In this document: piece by piece, positions 36,735 through 46,060 of the stretch
Numbering within the stretch: the stretch's first letter is position 1
How the letters are laid out: each line of letters starts with the position of its first letter
Assembly (NCBI GenBank): GCA_025457615.1
Contig: JALOTZ010000033.1
Span: forward strand, 1-47,765
DNA: 47,765 nucleotides
From: Verrucomicrobiota bacterium
Lineage (GTDB): Bacteria; Verrucomicrobiota; Verrucomicrobiia; Limisphaerales; DSYF01
Direction of reading: 5' to 3'
Program-made: the position numbers and the translations under genes
Notes under the pieces: generated by a model
The model's input: only the letters and a program-made list of their open reading frames with translations
Told to the model about the DNA's origin: nothing
Database searches by the model: none

Positions 36735-37094
36735 ATGAAACTCAATACCTCCCGCAAGGCGGGCTTCACCCTGGTGGAAATCATGATCGTTGTGGCGATC
36801 ATCGGTCTGTTGGCCGCGATCGCGATCCCGAACTTCGTTCGCGCTCGTGAAACCGCCCAGAGCAACGCCTGCATCAACAACCTGCGCCAGATCGACGGAG
36901 CCAAGGACCAGGCTGCCCTCGAAAACGGTATGGGCACCGGCGACGATGTGTCCGCGCTGATCGACGATTACATCAAGGGTGGCACGCCGGCCTGCCCGCT
37001 GGGTGATCCATACACCGTCGGTAACGTCGGCGATGATCCAACTTGCCTCAACGCAAATCCGGCGACCGGAGCTCACATCCTGCCCAACTCGTAA
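36735..37094 (+). CDS. Type II/IV pseudopilin-like protein 1
   Basis: A 119-residue prepilin. The cleavage site is AG-FTLVE (residues 9-15), with Glu at +5, followed by the hydrophobic helix IMIVVAIIGLLAAIAIPNF and VRARETAQSNACINNLRQID. Pre-pilin peptidase PilD would cut after G10. The body (about 80 residues, with TPACPLG and DDPTC) is typical of small verrucomicrobial T2S-like pseudopilins. A tandem homologue follows 277 bp later. No assembly ATPase or platform gene is in the window. A strong terminator follows at 37118, so it is a single-gene transcript. Confidence 0.9.
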   Translation: MKLNTSRKAGFTLVEIMIVVAIIGLLAAIAIPNFVRARETAQSNACINNLRQIDGAKDQAALENGMGTGDDVSALIDDYIKGGTPACPLGDPYTVGNVGDDPTCLNANPATGAHILPNS

Positions 37095-37117
37095 AGTTCG
37101 AGAGATTTGATGTCACA

Positions 37118-37149
37118 GACCCGGAGCTTCGGCTCCGGGTCTTTTCGTT
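37118..37149 (+). terminator. Rho-independent terminator with UUCG tetraloop
   Basis: Ten perfect base pairs, GACCCGGAGC (37118-37127) with GCTCCGGGTC (37132-37141), close a TTCG tetraloop, and TTTTCGTT follows. It lies 24 bp after the pilin 1 stop. The UUCG loop makes the hairpin especially stable. Confidence 0.9.
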
Positions 37150-37371
37150 ATCCAGTATCGGCGCGAATAGGACGCAGGGAAAGAGTGGCATGTTGCAAGC
37201 TCCCAAGAGCTTGGCATACGGATGACGGGAATGTCCCACTCGAAGCAAGTCTGAGCCAAGGGTGGCACATAACAAGGATCGGTCGGGCCAGGGATTCAGT
37301 GAACGCTATTTTATTCCATTCATGCGCCTGTCCGCTTTGATCCTCACCGGCATCCAGAAAGGCAGGTCGCT

Positions 37372-37734
37372 ATGAAGTTAGTACGCAAACGAGGTGGATT
37401 CACCCTCGTCGAAATCATGATCGTTGTGGCTATCATCGGACTGTTGTCCACGATGGCCATTCCCAGTTTCGTCCGGGCTCGAGAGAACTCCCGTGAGAAG
37501 ATGTGCGTGAACAATCTCCGTCAACTGGACGGAGCCAAGGATGTTGCGGCCTTGGAGAATGGTATCGGAAGGGGTGGGGACGTTTCTCCTTTCGTTGAGC
37601 TCTATCTGAAGAATGGAGTTCCGGTCTGCCCGGAGGGAAATACCGGCTACGAGCTCAACTTGGTTGGAGAACCTCCCCGGTGTCAGAGTCCCCTGGCCGA
37701 CGATCACAACACGGCCTACGGCCTTGACCCCTAG
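37372..37734 (+). CDS. Type II/IV pseudopilin-like protein 2
   Basis: A 120-residue paralogue of the preceding pilin: GG-FTLVE (residues 8-14), helix IMIVVAIIGLLSTMAIPSF, then VRARENSREKMCVNNLRQLD. Later conserved points are AALENGIGRGGDV and VCPEG, where pilin 1 has AALENGMGTGDDV and ACPLG. The gene lacks an obvious terminator of its own. The similarity over the whole length and the tandem order show a gene duplication. The ATG at 37372 is preceded by a weak GGCAGG site. Confidence 0.9.
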   Translation: MKLVRKRGGFTLVEIMIVVAIIGLLSTMAIPSFVRARENSREKMCVNNLRQLDGAKDVAALENGIGRGGDVSPFVELYLKNGVPVCPEGNTGYELNLVGEPPRCQSPLADDHNTAYGLDP

Positions 37735-37865
37735 ATCTTCAATGGATCACGCCGCCGCGAACGTGAATTCGCGCCATCTCACCGCCGATCCATTCGGTTG
37801 CCGCCCGCTGATGTTCGCGGAGGAAGGTATGGAGACTGGCGCGAGGGCGTGAAGTCGATGGTGCG

Positions 37866-39413
37866 TCACCGCTTCTGCTTGAGTGCATAGGCACACAGGG
37901 TGGCGGCGCTGACGGCGTAGGCGATGGCGAAATCCGGCGCGGCAGTAAACCACGCGAAATAGCTCTGCACGCCGCCAGGCGTGAGGCGGTAGGCGTGGAT
38001 GAGGCCGACGGCGGAGAGCCCAGCGGCCACCAAGAGCCACACGGCGGCGGCCTTGAACCTCCGGTCGATCACGCAGGCCATCACGGCGGCATAGATGATG
38101 GACGTGAGAAGAAAGCCCTGGCTCAGGGCGATGACGCCGCGCAGGTGGAGGTTCGGCGCAAATCGGTCCACGGTGGTGACGAGGTCGGTGCCAGCCACGC
38201 GCAGGGCGGTCTCGATCTGCACCAGCAACCACGCGGCCAGGGCGGGGATGAGGCCGGCGGCCACGGCGAGGGCGTGCGGCGTCGGGCTGGCCTGAAAGGC
38301 CTGCGCGGTGATGACCAGCCCGATCCAGAGCAGGATGCCCAGCGTGACTTCCAAGGGCACGAACCGCAACACTTCGCCGACGATACCGAACAGCGCAAGC
38401 GTGCCGATGACCGCGCCGTTCAACCATGAATAGCTCCAGCGCGCTCCCATGGCCTTCCAGCCTGGATGACCGATGTAGAGTGTGGTGGCGAACGGGCTGC
38501 CGAAGCAGGCAGCGACGACGCTGCCGATCCCGTTGGCCAGCAGCGACGGGCGCGTGGGAAAGCGGTCGCCGGCCGCCTCAGCGCTTTCCAGGCATTGCAG
38601 CGAGCCGATGATGTTGAACAATCCCATCGGCACGATCACCGCCATGTAACTCCAGCCCACCTTCGAGAAGAGAAATCCGAACAACCGGTCGCCCGCCCAT
38701 TGCGGCGGGTGGAAGGCGAGGGCGGCGGTTTCCGCGGGCGGCGTGGGCGGGGCCAGCCCCGCTTCGCGCAACGCCCAGGCCAGAATGGTGCCGAGGACCA
38801 CCGCGACAAACCCCGCGGGCAGGCCGAGCGGCAGTTTCAGCTTGGAAGCGTAGCACACGAGGATCAGCAGCATGGGCAGCAGGCCCAGCGCCGGGTTGGC
38901 GTAGATTTGAAACACAAATCCCATGGCGATGAACGTGATGGCAATCCCCGCCAGTGAGGAGAGCAAGGCCGCGCGCGGCGTATGCCGGCGCAGCAGGTCC
39001 CCGACAAACGCCCCGATGAACTCCATTACCCCGCTGATGAAACAGGCGAACAGGCCGGCTTGCCAGGCGAGCGTGGCGTCGAGCGTCTGCCGGTAGATCG
39101 GCGCCATGATGAAGACGATGTAGGCAAAGAGGCTGACGGTGTTGATGCCGTAGGGCATGGCCGTGACGTCCTCCCGGCCCTCGCGTCGGGCGATACGCCA
39201 CGCCTGCCAGGCAAAAAAGAGGTTGCCCGCCAGGATGGACAACGCCGCGCCGGGCAGGATGCGCGTGGCCACTTCCGCCGCATTGATCCCGCACAACAAG
39301 GGGCACAGGGTGAAGATCAGGAGCAATTGCAGCAGGTTGTCCACGAACAGGCCGAAGAAGCCGTCGAGGTCGCCGGTGCGCATGCGCCAGAAGCGCGGAG
39401 GGGTCGCCGTCAT
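37866..39413 (-). CDS. NCS2-type permease (xanthine/uracil/vitamin C family-like)
   Basis: A 515-residue membrane protein with about 12 or more hydrophobic segments. The start is [20 protein letters not shown], then [49 protein letters not shown] and [19 protein letters not shown]. The pattern suits the NCS2/SulP-like fold, closest to AzgA-type putative permeases; the substrate is not readable from the sequence. The frame runs upstream to 39551 through the MITE-like copy D, but the permease homology starts at ATG 39413. It stands alone. Charged motif [17 protein letters not shown] is typical of the second half. Confidence 0.78.
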   Translation of the reverse strand: MTATPPRFWRMRTGDLDGFFGLFVDNLLQLLLIFTLCPLLCGINAAEVATRILPGAALSILAGNLFFAWQAWRIARREGREDVTAMPYGINTVSLFAYIVFIMAPIYRQTLDATLAWQAGLFACFISGVMEFIGAFVGDLLRRHTPRAALLSSLAGIAITFIAMGFVFQIYANPALGLLPMLLILVCYASKLKLPLGLPAGFVAVVLGTILAWALREAGLAPPTPPAETAALAFHPPQWAGDRLFGFLFSKVGWSYMAVIVPMGLFNIIGSLQCLESAEAAGDRFPTRPSLLANGIGSVVAACFGSPFATTLYIGHPGWKAMGARWSYSWLNGAVIGTLALFGIVGEVLRFVPLEVTLGILLWIGLVITAQAFQASPTPHALAVAAGLIPALAAWLLVQIETALRVAGTDLVTTVDRFAPNLHLRGVIALSQGFLLTSIIYAAVMACVIDRRFKAAAVWLLVAAGLSAVGLIHAYRLTPGGVQSYFAWFTAAPDFAIAYAVSAATLCAYALKQKR

Positions 39414-39478
39414 CCGCCGATGAAAGCAAAACCCTCCCGCAAAGAAAGCGCGAAAGGCCGACCACGACCGCCCGGAAG

Positions 39479-39598
39479 GGTGCATCTTGACACTGTCCTC
39501 GAACGCAATTCTGGCCGGGGCGCGGCATTGATGCCGCTTCACCATTCGCAAACCCGCGGAACAAGCGCTTCATCGAGTGCCCTGTGTCCAGATGCACC
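39479..39598 (-). repeat. MITE-like repeat, copy D (opposite orientation)
   Basis: Left end GGTGCATCTTGACACTGTCC and right end TGTGTCCAGATGCACC are near inverted copies. The interior matches copies B and E in reverse (AACGCAATTCTGGCCGGGGC, CATTGATGCCGCTTCACC). It lacks the GCGGCC...GGCCGC palindrome segment. It lies just upstream of the permease gene and creates its false N-terminal extension. Confidence 0.85.
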
Positions 39599-40167
39599 CC
39601 GCCCGGAATCGCTTTGGAATCGTCACTTGACGGCGCAGGCGGGTTGCGCGGAGATAGGGGGCCTCAAAATGGCCACTGTCCACGACTCGAAGTTTCCCCG
39701 GGGTTTGCTGTGTGTGGGCGGCCTCGAGGCCAGTGTGGTCCGGAGCCTCAACCATTGGACAGGACGGGACATGGTCCAAGCAAGGCAGGATCCCGCGGAA
39801 TCCGGCCAGCCCTGTGCCAAGCGGCTATTTTTGATTGTTGGGAATACCTTTGACTCCCGACAGACTCGGGGTGTGAGGGAGCAATTCCCGCTTGGTTCCG
39901 ACCCAGAACTTGACCGAGAACAAAGCGGTCAAATAGGTAAAGAACCGGTCAAGTTGTTCGACCAATCCGTGCCCAGGGCCAGCAGGACAACCGGATCTGC
40001 GCTGAAGATCTCGGGCGCGCGGCGGGGTGGCGTCAGGCGGGACCGCGCGGCCGGCGTGCCTGATTTTCAATACGGCTTGCTCAAATTGTGGCTTTCCCTG
40101 CCGGTCCTGATCGGGCAGTACTGTGCGCCCCGTTGGAACGTATAAACCTACTTGAGCATCGAACTTT
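39599..40167 (+). promoter_or_regulatory. 569-bp leader of transketolase with competing hairpins
   Basis: No gene is supported. AACTTGACCG (39907-39916) is perfectly complementary to CGGTCAAGTT (39946-39955). The inner CGGTCAA (39926-39932) can pair with the same TTGACCG to make a tighter hairpin with a 9-nt loop. The two structures exclude each other, as in attenuators. A smaller hairpin (CCCGACAGACTCGGG) lies at about 39857-39871. No known riboswitch consensus is recognised. The distance to the transketolase start is about 215 nt. Confidence 0.35.
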
Positions 40168-42225
40168 ATGGCTGCTGACAATTCGGTTGTGGCCGCGGTG
40201 GACGCCCCGGCCCTGAAGCCTCTCACAATCCCATCCCGCCTCGCGCCGACTCCAAGCCGGGCCCCGACCTACTGCGTCAAGGTGAAGAACCTGGCCGGAC
40301 AGGAGGTGACTGTGGCCGATCCCCGGGCCACGCGGGCCTTGGTGGCGCTCATGAATGTCCATGCTGTGGTTGGCGGGGCGGCCTGTCACTGGGGGGGGCC
40401 TGCGGCGTTTGCCGAGATCAACGCGGCGATCCACGCCATCCTCTTTTCGGTCAAGGGCCGGCCGTGGCATGAAGCCTATCACTATGTCAACGATGCCGGG
40501 CATGCGGAGAACGGCCTCTACGCCCTGCGGGCCAACTATGGGTTTGACGGCATGACGTTCGAGGACCTGAAGGGGTTCCGCAGCATCCAATCCAAGCTGA
40601 CCGGGCACGGCGAGTCGCACCTGAACCCTGAAGGCGTCCTGCTCTCCAACGGTCCGCTCTCCTCCGCGGTGCCCCAGGCCCAGGGGCTGGCCATGGGCGA
40701 CAAGCTGGCGGGGCGCGATCGGGTGACGATTTGCGTGATGTCCGACGGCGCCAGCATGGAAGGGGAGGCGCGGGAGGCGTTCGCCGCCATTCCCGGCCTG
40801 GCCGCCAAGGACCGGGTCAACCCGTTCGTCCTCGTGATTTCAGACAACGACACCAAGTTGTCCGGGCGGATCACCAAGGATTCCTATTCGATGCAACGCA
40901 GTTTACAGGCGATGGGCGCCTTGGGATGGAATGTGATCACCGTACCCAACGGACACGATCTTCAGGGGGTTTACCTGGCGGTGGAGAAGGGGATTCAGCA
41001 GGCCCGAGCCAACCCGAATTATCCCGTCTGCCTGTGGGTGAAGACGATCAAGGGCTACGGGATCAAGGCCACCGAGGAAAGCTCGTCCGGCGGCCATGGC
41101 TTTCCGCTTTCCAACGGGGAGAAGATCATGGATTGGATGACGGAGATCTACCAGGGTCAGCCGGTGCCCGAGGCCCTCATGAATTGGGCCAAGGCCTTGC
41201 GGGCGGACTGGGAGCAGCGTGAGGCTGCGAAGAAGGCCAAGGCGGCGGCGGCTCCGAAGGCCGCCAAGACTAGCAAGGTCCAGTCGGGCCTGGCGGACGG
41301 CGCCATCCGCGCGGCCAAAGCGGGTTATCCCGTGTACTCAGTTTCCTCCGATGTGCAGGGCTCGACCGGCATCAGCACCTTCCAGAAGGCGCTGGGACGA
41401 TTCGTCGAGGTGGGCATTGCGGAGGCAAACATGATCAGCGCCGGGGCGGGGCTCGCCAAGGCCGGCTTCATTCCGATCGTGGACACGTTCGGCCAGTTCG
41501 GCGTCACCAAGGGCAATCTGCCGTTGACCATGGCCGCGCTTTCGCAGGCACCGGTCATTGCCATCTTCTCACACGTCGGATTCCAGGACGCGGCGGATGG
41601 GGCCAGCCACCAGGCCACCACCTATTTCGCCGCCGTCAGCGCCATCCCCCACACCGTGGTGATTGCGCCCAGTTGCGCCAGCGAGGCTGAGGCGTTGATG
41701 TATGAAGCCATCCGACGTCAGGCCGAGGACCGGCAGGCGGGTCGGGACGGCGAGAGTTATCTCTTTTTCGTCGGGCGGGAGAACTATCCCGAGGCATGGA
41801 TCCCCAACGCGACTTATCCTTGGGGCCGGGCGCAGGTCACCCGTCAAGGCAAGGAGGTGGTCCTGATTGGTTGCGGAACCCTCTTCAGCAAAGCAGTGGA
41901 GGCGGGGGACCTCCTCGCTCAAAGGGGCGTCCAAGCCACGGTCATCAACAACCCCTTTGTCAACCGTGTGGACCTCGAGACTCTCGCCCCGGCCGTCCGG
42001 ACATGCGGCAAGGTCGTCACGATCGAAGATCATCAGCTCGTGTGCGGCATGGGCGCCCAGGTCAGTCACTCCCTCTCCACCGCTGGCATCTCGCACGTGA
42101 TGACTTCGCTGGGCATTCGGGGTGAGTTTGGTCAGAGCGCCTATCTGGCCGAGCAGCTCTACGAGAAGCACGGCATGACGGGAGCCAAGATGGCGGAGGC
42201 CGCCCTCAAGTTGCTCGGCAAGTAG
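40168..42225 (+). CDS. tkt: Transketolase
   Basis: A 685-residue thiamine-diphosphate enzyme exchanging two-carbon units in the pentose phosphate pathway. The ThDP/metal region reads VMSDGASMEGEAREAF with ...VLVISDND, where the classic first motif is GDG; here the glycine is serine. HGESHLNPEG and SSGGHGFPLSNGEKI follow. The pyrimidine-binding domain includes VEVGIAEANMISAGAGLAKAG and FSHVGFQDAADGASHQATTY. The C-terminal domain ends IRGEFGQSAYLAEQL. An Ala/Lys-rich linker (AAKKAKAAAAPKAAKTSK) joins the first two parts, and the N-terminus has an extra 35 residues. This is a divergent type; a related two-carbon transferase is possible. Confidence 0.85.
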   Translation: MAADNSVVAAVDAPALKPLTIPSRLAPTPSRAPTYCVKVKNLAGQEVTVADPRATRALVALMNVHAVVGGAACHWGGPAAFAEINAAIHAILFSVKGRPWHEAYHYVNDAGHAENGLYALRANYGFDGMTFEDLKGFRSIQSKLTGHGESHLNPEGVLLSNGPLSSAVPQAQGLAMGDKLAGRDRVTICVMSDGASMEGEAREAFAAIPGLAAKDRVNPFVLVISDNDTKLSGRITKDSYSMQRSLQAMGALGWNVITVPNGHDLQGVYLAVEKGIQQARANPNYPVCLWVKTIKGYGIKATEESSSGGHGFPLSNGEKIMDWMTEIYQGQPVPEALMNWAKALRADWEQREAAKKAKAAAAPKAAKTSKVQSGLADGAIRAAKAGYPVYSVSSDVQGSTGISTFQKALGRFVEVGIAEANMISAGAGLAKAGFIPIVDTFGQFGVTKGNLPLTMAALSQAPVIAIFSHVGFQDAADGASHQATTYFAAVSAIPHTVVIAPSCASEAEALMYEAIRRQAEDRQAGRDGESYLFFVGRENYPEAWIPNATYPWGRAQVTRQGKEVVLIGCGTLFSKAVEAGDLLAQRGVQATVINNPFVNRVDLETLAPAVRTCGKVVTIEDHQLVCGMGAQVSHSLSTAGISHVMTSLGIRGEFGQSAYLAEQLYEKHGMTGAKMAEAALKLLGK

Positions 42226-42339
42226 GCTTTAGGGGTTGGGCGGTGTCCCGATTCAGGGCATGGCTGCCGTCCGTTGCTGTTCGGACAAACTGGAGAAACA
42301 GGTTCCTGCTCATGGTTCAAAGTCTGCTCTGACCGAGGC

Positions 42340-42756
42340 ATGTTTTCGACGGCAGAACCGATTTGGCGCGTCCTCCCGCAAAGCTTTGGCGGTCGCGTGG
42401 CCTTGTCGGCAGCCATTCTGGCCGTCCTGTTTTTCACGGGCTGCGGCAAGCTTCCAGGCCTCGGCACCGTCCGGGTGGAGGCCAAGACAGCGGAAGACAA
42501 TCTCGAAGCCTTTCTCACCTACCAGGAAGCTTTAATGGGCAAGGATTATGACGCGGTGAAGAAGGTTTTTGGCAAGCCGAAGGGCATCTTTGAAAGGCGA
42601 CAGGGGGCGGTGTGGATGTATTCCCGTTGGTGTGTCGAGTTTGACGCGCAGGGTGCAGTGGTGCGATTGGAGCGCGACATCGCCACAAGTGGATCGCCGG
42701 CTGAGGCCGCGATCCCCTCGGGCACGCTGGCAGCCAAGGCGCCAAAGCGTCCGTAA
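42340..42756 (+). CDS. Small lipoprotein, unknown
   Basis: A 138-residue protein with a lipoprotein signal: ALSAAILAVLFFTGCGKLPG, lipobox FTGC, so the mature Cys would be lipid-modified. The body is short: AEDNLEAFLTYQEALMGKDY, DAVKKVFGKPKGIFERRQGA and WMYSRWCVEFDAQGAVV, a fold reminiscent of small SmpA/OmlA- or KfrA-like lipoproteins with the KVFGKP...W.Y pattern. No named family is sure. ATG 42340 is used; a GTG closer to the signal is possible. It follows tkt by 114 bp on the same strand. Confidence 0.6.
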   Translation: MFSTAEPIWRVLPQSFGGRVALSAAILAVLFFTGCGKLPGLGTVRVEAKTAEDNLEAFLTYQEALMGKDYDAVKKVFGKPKGIFERRQGAVWMYSRWCVEFDAQGAVVRLERDIATSGSPAEAAIPSGTLAAKAPKRP

Positions 42757-42932
42757 CCCACCAACGGCGGAAGCGCTGCGCTTCGATCAACCGCCGGCCA
42801 TCAGCCGAAAGCGTGACTACGAAAGTCCTGGTGGGCCATGATCCATTTCTCCGGCGACCTTGACCGGCTGTTCAGGTCTGCTAGGGTGCCGCCGCCGCTG
42901 CGCCCGGCGCAGCGGTTCAACTCAATCCACAC

Positions 42933-43619
42933 ATGAAATCACGTTTTCTCTGTCTCCTCACTATCGGTTTGTTCGCCAACCCCATGTTTGGCGGGGAATC
43001 CATCGAACTCACGAACAATCAGCAGCGTGTGAGTTACTCCATCGGCGCGGACATCGGGAAGACTCTCAAGCAACAAGAGCTGGATCTGGACGCTGGATTG
43101 CTGGCGGCGGGCATCCGGGATTCCATCAGTGGCAAGACGGCGCTGACGGAGGAGGAGATGAAGGACATCATGCGGGCGTTTCAGAAGGACATGATGGCCA
43201 AGATGCAGGCCAAAGAGGACGCGGCCGCTTCCGAGAATCTCAAGGCCGGTGACACGTTCCTGGCGGCCAACGCCCAGAAGGAGGGCGTCAAGGTCCTGCC
43301 CAGCGGGTTGCAGTACAAAATTCTGAAATCGGGCTCGGGCAAGACGCCTGCCGCCTCGGACACCGTCAAGACCCATTACCACGGAACCCTCATCGATGGC
43401 ACCGTCTTTGACAGTTCCGTGGAGCGTGGAGAGCCCGTCAGCTTCCCGGTGAATGGGGTGATCCCTGGCTGGACTGAAGCGCTCCAACTGATGAAGGAAG
43501 GCGACAAGTGGCAGCTCTTCATTCCTGGGAAACTCGCCTACGGCGAACGCGGGGCGGGTGGACGCATCGGTCCGAACAGCACCTTGATCTTCGAGATCGA
43601 GCTCCTCGCGGTGGAGTGA
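42933..43619 (+). CDS. Periplasmic FKBP-type peptidyl-prolyl isomerase
   Basis: A 228-residue protein of the FkpA/Mip type. A signal peptide (FLCLLTIGLFANPMFGGES) is followed by a helical dimerisation domain (VSYSIGADIGKTLKQQELDL to DMMAKMQAKEDAA). The FKBP domain runs from GLQYKILKSGSGKTP to LIFEIELLAVE, with VKTHYHGTLIDGTVFDSSVE and VIPGWTEALQLMKEGDKWQL as core motifs. It catalyses cis-trans isomerisation at prolines in exported proteins. The purine-rich site before the start is weak. It is followed convergently by the transglycosylase gene. Confidence 0.92.
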   Translation: MKSRFLCLLTIGLFANPMFGGESIELTNNQQRVSYSIGADIGKTLKQQELDLDAGLLAAGIRDSISGKTALTEEEMKDIMRAFQKDMMAKMQAKEDAAASENLKAGDTFLAANAQKEGVKVLPSGLQYKILKSGSGKTPAASDTVKTHYHGTLIDGTVFDSSVERGEPVSFPVNGVIPGWTEALQLMKEGDKWQLFIPGKLAYGERGAGGRIGPNSTLIFEIELLAVE

Positions 43620-43693
43620 TGCCGGCGGCCCACGGCGTTTGTCCGGGCGTTGAAGCGCGGACGAAGCTGTCGGCACTTGGGCTGCGCGGCGGT

Positions 43694-44596
43694 TCAACCT
43701 CTCCGTGCCGCCAGCGAGGGCAGGTCCACGCCCTCCCTCACCGCCAGGGTGGCCTCGACCCTCGCCACATAAGCCTGCGTTTCGTCAGGCAACTGATGGG
43801 CAATCGCTTCGTAACTGTAAATCTCGCTCTTCTTGAGGAGTTTGGACACACGGGTAGGGCCGGCGTTGTAGGCTGCGAGGGCCAGGCGCCACTCGCCAAA
43901 CCGATCGTGCAGATGTTGGAGGTACCTCGCCGCCGCCCGCGCGTTCTTCTCCGCATCGCAGCGTTCATCCGGAAACCACGTGGACAAACCCAGACTTTGG
44001 GCCGTGTCGGGCATCAACTGAAACAAACCCACCGCGCCGACCGGGCTCTTCGCCTGCGGATTGAACGCGGATTCAATCTCCGCAACCCACACCAGTTCGG
44101 CCGGGACTCGTTCCGCCAGGAAAATGGGCTTGAGTTGGGCGAGATATTCGCCGGCCACAGCTGGAGCGGGGCGATTGGTCATGACAGCCAGCCAGTACAC
44201 GAACAGCTCGCGCGGTGACGGGCGCGCCGGAGCAAGTGTCACCGCGTTGGTCGCTGCATTTGCCGTCTCGACCTGATCCAGGAACGCATGCAGCCAGGCT
44301 GCGCAAGGACGCGTCGGTTCAAACTCCCGCAGTGCCCGCACCACCTGTTCGGCGTCCGCCCGGCACGGCGCGGGTCGCTCCCGGACGGCGGCATCCATCT
44401 CCACTTGCAGTGCTTGCAGGGCACCGTTCAGCGTCTGACGATCGATGTTCGCGAGCTCGAATGCCCAGTCGTCGATGTTCTCACTTATCCAGTTCCGGAC
44501 GGACTCCACGGTTGTGCCCGGCAGCGGCGGGGCTTCCTCAGCGCGGAGCGCGAGGCCGACCAGCAGACTGAACAGGGTGGCCCGGATACAATTCAC
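43694..44596 (-). CDS. Lytic murein transglycosylase (SLT domain)
   Basis: A 300-residue protein with an N-terminal signal (CIRATLFSLLVGLALRAEEA) and a helical middle. The C-terminal SLT domain has the catalytic Glu in WVAEIESAFNPQAKSP, then VGAVGLFQLMPDTAQSLGL and WRLALAAYNAGPTRVSKLL. Such enzymes cleave peptidoglycan with formation of 1,6-anhydro-MurNAc. MltD/Slt70-like LysM domains are absent. The frame extends upstream (to 44674) into the MITE-like copy E; the GTG at 44596 precedes the signal peptide and is chosen. Confidence 0.88.
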   Translation of the reverse strand: MNCIRATLFSLLVGLALRAEEAPPLPGTTVESVRNWISENIDDWAFELANIDRQTLNGALQALQVEMDAAVRERPAPCRADAEQVVRALREFEPTRPCAAWLHAFLDQVETANAATNAVTLAPARPSPRELFVYWLAVMTNRPAPAVAGEYLAQLKPIFLAERVPAELVWVAEIESAFNPQAKSPVGAVGLFQLMPDTAQSLGLSTWFPDERCDAEKNARAAARYLQHLHDRFGEWRLALAAYNAGPTRVSKLLKKSEIYSYEAIAHQLPDETQAYVARVEATLAVREGVDLPSLAARRG

Positions 44597-44660
44597 GCGA
44601 GGATTGTAGCAGGGATTACTTCCGTTGAAAGCGTCCTTTTGTGACGGAAGTCCGCCCGGG

Positions 44661-44817
44661 GCGCCTCTGGACACGGCCCCCGGCGCGCTTCAGGCCTCTT
44701 CCACGTCCGAAGGGCACGCGATGAAACGCTGGTTCCGCGGGCTTGCGAATCCTGAAGCGGCATCAATTCCGCGCCCCGGCCAGAATCGCGTTCGAGGACA
44801 GTGTCCAGATGCACCCG
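44661..44817 (+). repeat. MITE-like repeat, copy E (full length)
   Basis: Ends GCGCCTCTGGACACGGCC on the left and GGACAGTGTCCAGATGCACC on the right. It shares the block CACGCGATGAAACGCTGGTT, CCGCGGGCTTGCGAATCCTG and AAGCGGCATCAATTCCGCGC with copy B over about 80 bp. It lies between the divergent transglycosylase and deacetylase genes, and causes false extensions of both. Confidence 0.85.
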
Positions 44818-44944
44818 TCTGCCCCTCCGCAAGCGCCTTGAGTTTCTCCTGAGGTCGGCCGAGGAGCCGGATACCCGTTTCGTGATTGGCAGCCCGCGCT
44901 GGCCATTGGATCGGGTTCGTGGCAGGATCCAATCACGACGGGCC

Positions 44945-45694
44945 ATGTTGCCGCACTACTACAGTTCATTGGAACCTTTCCGGGACACCTTTCAGACGGG
45001 GCTGCCGATCCTCACCTACCACAAGCTGGGACCTCGCCCGGGCCGGGTGCGCCTGAAGGGCATGTATCTCAGCCAGCGGCTCTTTCAGCGGCAGTTGACA
45101 GAGCTCCAGGAAGCCGGATTTCAAACCGGCGCGCTCGACGAATTTGCGGACAGGCGTCAATCCGCGGTCCCGGGGCGCATGGTGATCACCTTCGACGATG
45201 GATTTCAGAATGTCCTGGCGCACGGGTTGGAGGAGTTGGCCCGGTGCGGCTTTCGCGCGATCCAATTCCTGGTGCCGGATCTGCTGGGCAAGACCAACGA
45301 GTGGGAGCAGGCTGAAGGCGAGGCGCCGGAACGATTGATGGACGCGGTGGCCGTGCGCGACTGGCTGGCGGCCGGGCACGAGATCGGGTCCCACACCAAC
45401 ACTCATCCCTGGCTGACGCGCATTCCCCTTCCGCAGGCCCACGAGGAAATCAGCGCGAGCCGCAAGAAGCTTGAAGACTGCTTTCAAGTGCCCGTCCGTC
45501 ATTTCTGCTACCCCTACGGTGACTGGAACGACTCGATTCGCGCGCTGGTTGTGGAAGCTGGTTATGCGACGGCCTGCACCACCGAATCTGGCATGAACCT
45601 CCCCGGCCACGATTCGCACGGCCTGAAGCGGTTCACGGCCCGCTACCCCTCGCGCAATCTTAAAGCCTTCTGGCAACGCCTGTCGTCGGAATGA
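44945..45694 (+). CDS. Polysaccharide deacetylase (NodB-type)
   Basis: A 249-residue carbohydrate esterase 4 type protein. Motif 1 is ITFDDGFQN (Asp-Asp), motif 2 is HEIGSHTNTHPWL (the HxxxH metal pair), and motif 3 is FCYPYGDWND. The N-terminal TYHKLGPRPG is also typical. It removes N-acetyl groups from a polysaccharide; the substrate is unknown. No signal peptide is obvious, suggesting a cytoplasmic or membrane-associated enzyme. The frame runs back to 44801 through copy E; ATG 44945 is chosen because it matches the motif start. Confidence 0.88.
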   Translation: MLPHYYSSLEPFRDTFQTGLPILTYHKLGPRPGRVRLKGMYLSQRLFQRQLTELQEAGFQTGALDEFADRRQSAVPGRMVITFDDGFQNVLAHGLEELARCGFRAIQFLVPDLLGKTNEWEQAEGEAPERLMDAVAVRDWLAAGHEIGSHTNTHPWLTRIPLPQAHEEISASRKKLEDCFQVPVRHFCYPYGDWNDSIRALVVEAGYATACTTESGMNLPGHDSHGLKRFTARYPSRNLKAFWQRLSSE

Positions 45695-45854
45695 GCTTTT
45701 GCGGGGGACTTGTCAGTCACGCTCGGAGCTTGCGGTGCTGGGTTGTCTCCCTATGCTGTCAGGACTGGCGCATCCCGGCAGTGGTTACTTCTGACGGCCG
45801 GGGAAGCGTGGGTGGCAAGGGGTGGGATGGGTTTGGGGTGCCTTGCAAACTTGG

Positions 45855-45929
45855 GCCAGCTTAGCTCAGTGGTAGAGCAACGGTTTTGTAAACCGTCGGT
45901 CGTCAGTTCGACTCTGACAGCTGGCTCCA
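45855..45929 (+). tRNA. tRNA-Thr (anticodon TGT)
   Basis: Cloverleaf: acceptor GCCAGCT pairs with AGCTGGC (7 bp, perfect). The D arm is GCTCAGTGGTAGAGC. The anticodon stem ACGGT/ACCGT encloses the loop TTTGTAA, anticodon TGT. The T arm is GTCAGTTCGACTCTGAC. The discriminator is T (U73) and CCA is encoded (45927-45929). Confidence 0.95.
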
Positions 45930-46060
45930 CTCCTCGTGCGGTTTTTGAGATTCCCCAGACTCGAGCCGGCGCAGAGCATCGAGCTGAGCGATGGGGCGAT
46001 TCCTGCTGGTGCAGCCCAGTCACGGCTGGCATGACACATCGAAGACGTTCACGCTCCTGA

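Noticed and set aside
39414-39551. Upstream extension of the permease frame
   Set aside because: It overlaps the MITE-like copy D and has no transporter-like sequence.
42860-43252. Plus-strand open frame overlapping the FKBP gene
   Set aside because: The FKBP frame has full motifs and a signal peptide; this one has none.
44801-44944. Upstream extension of the deacetylase frame
   Set aside because: It runs through the end of the MITE-like copy E; motifs begin only after 44945.
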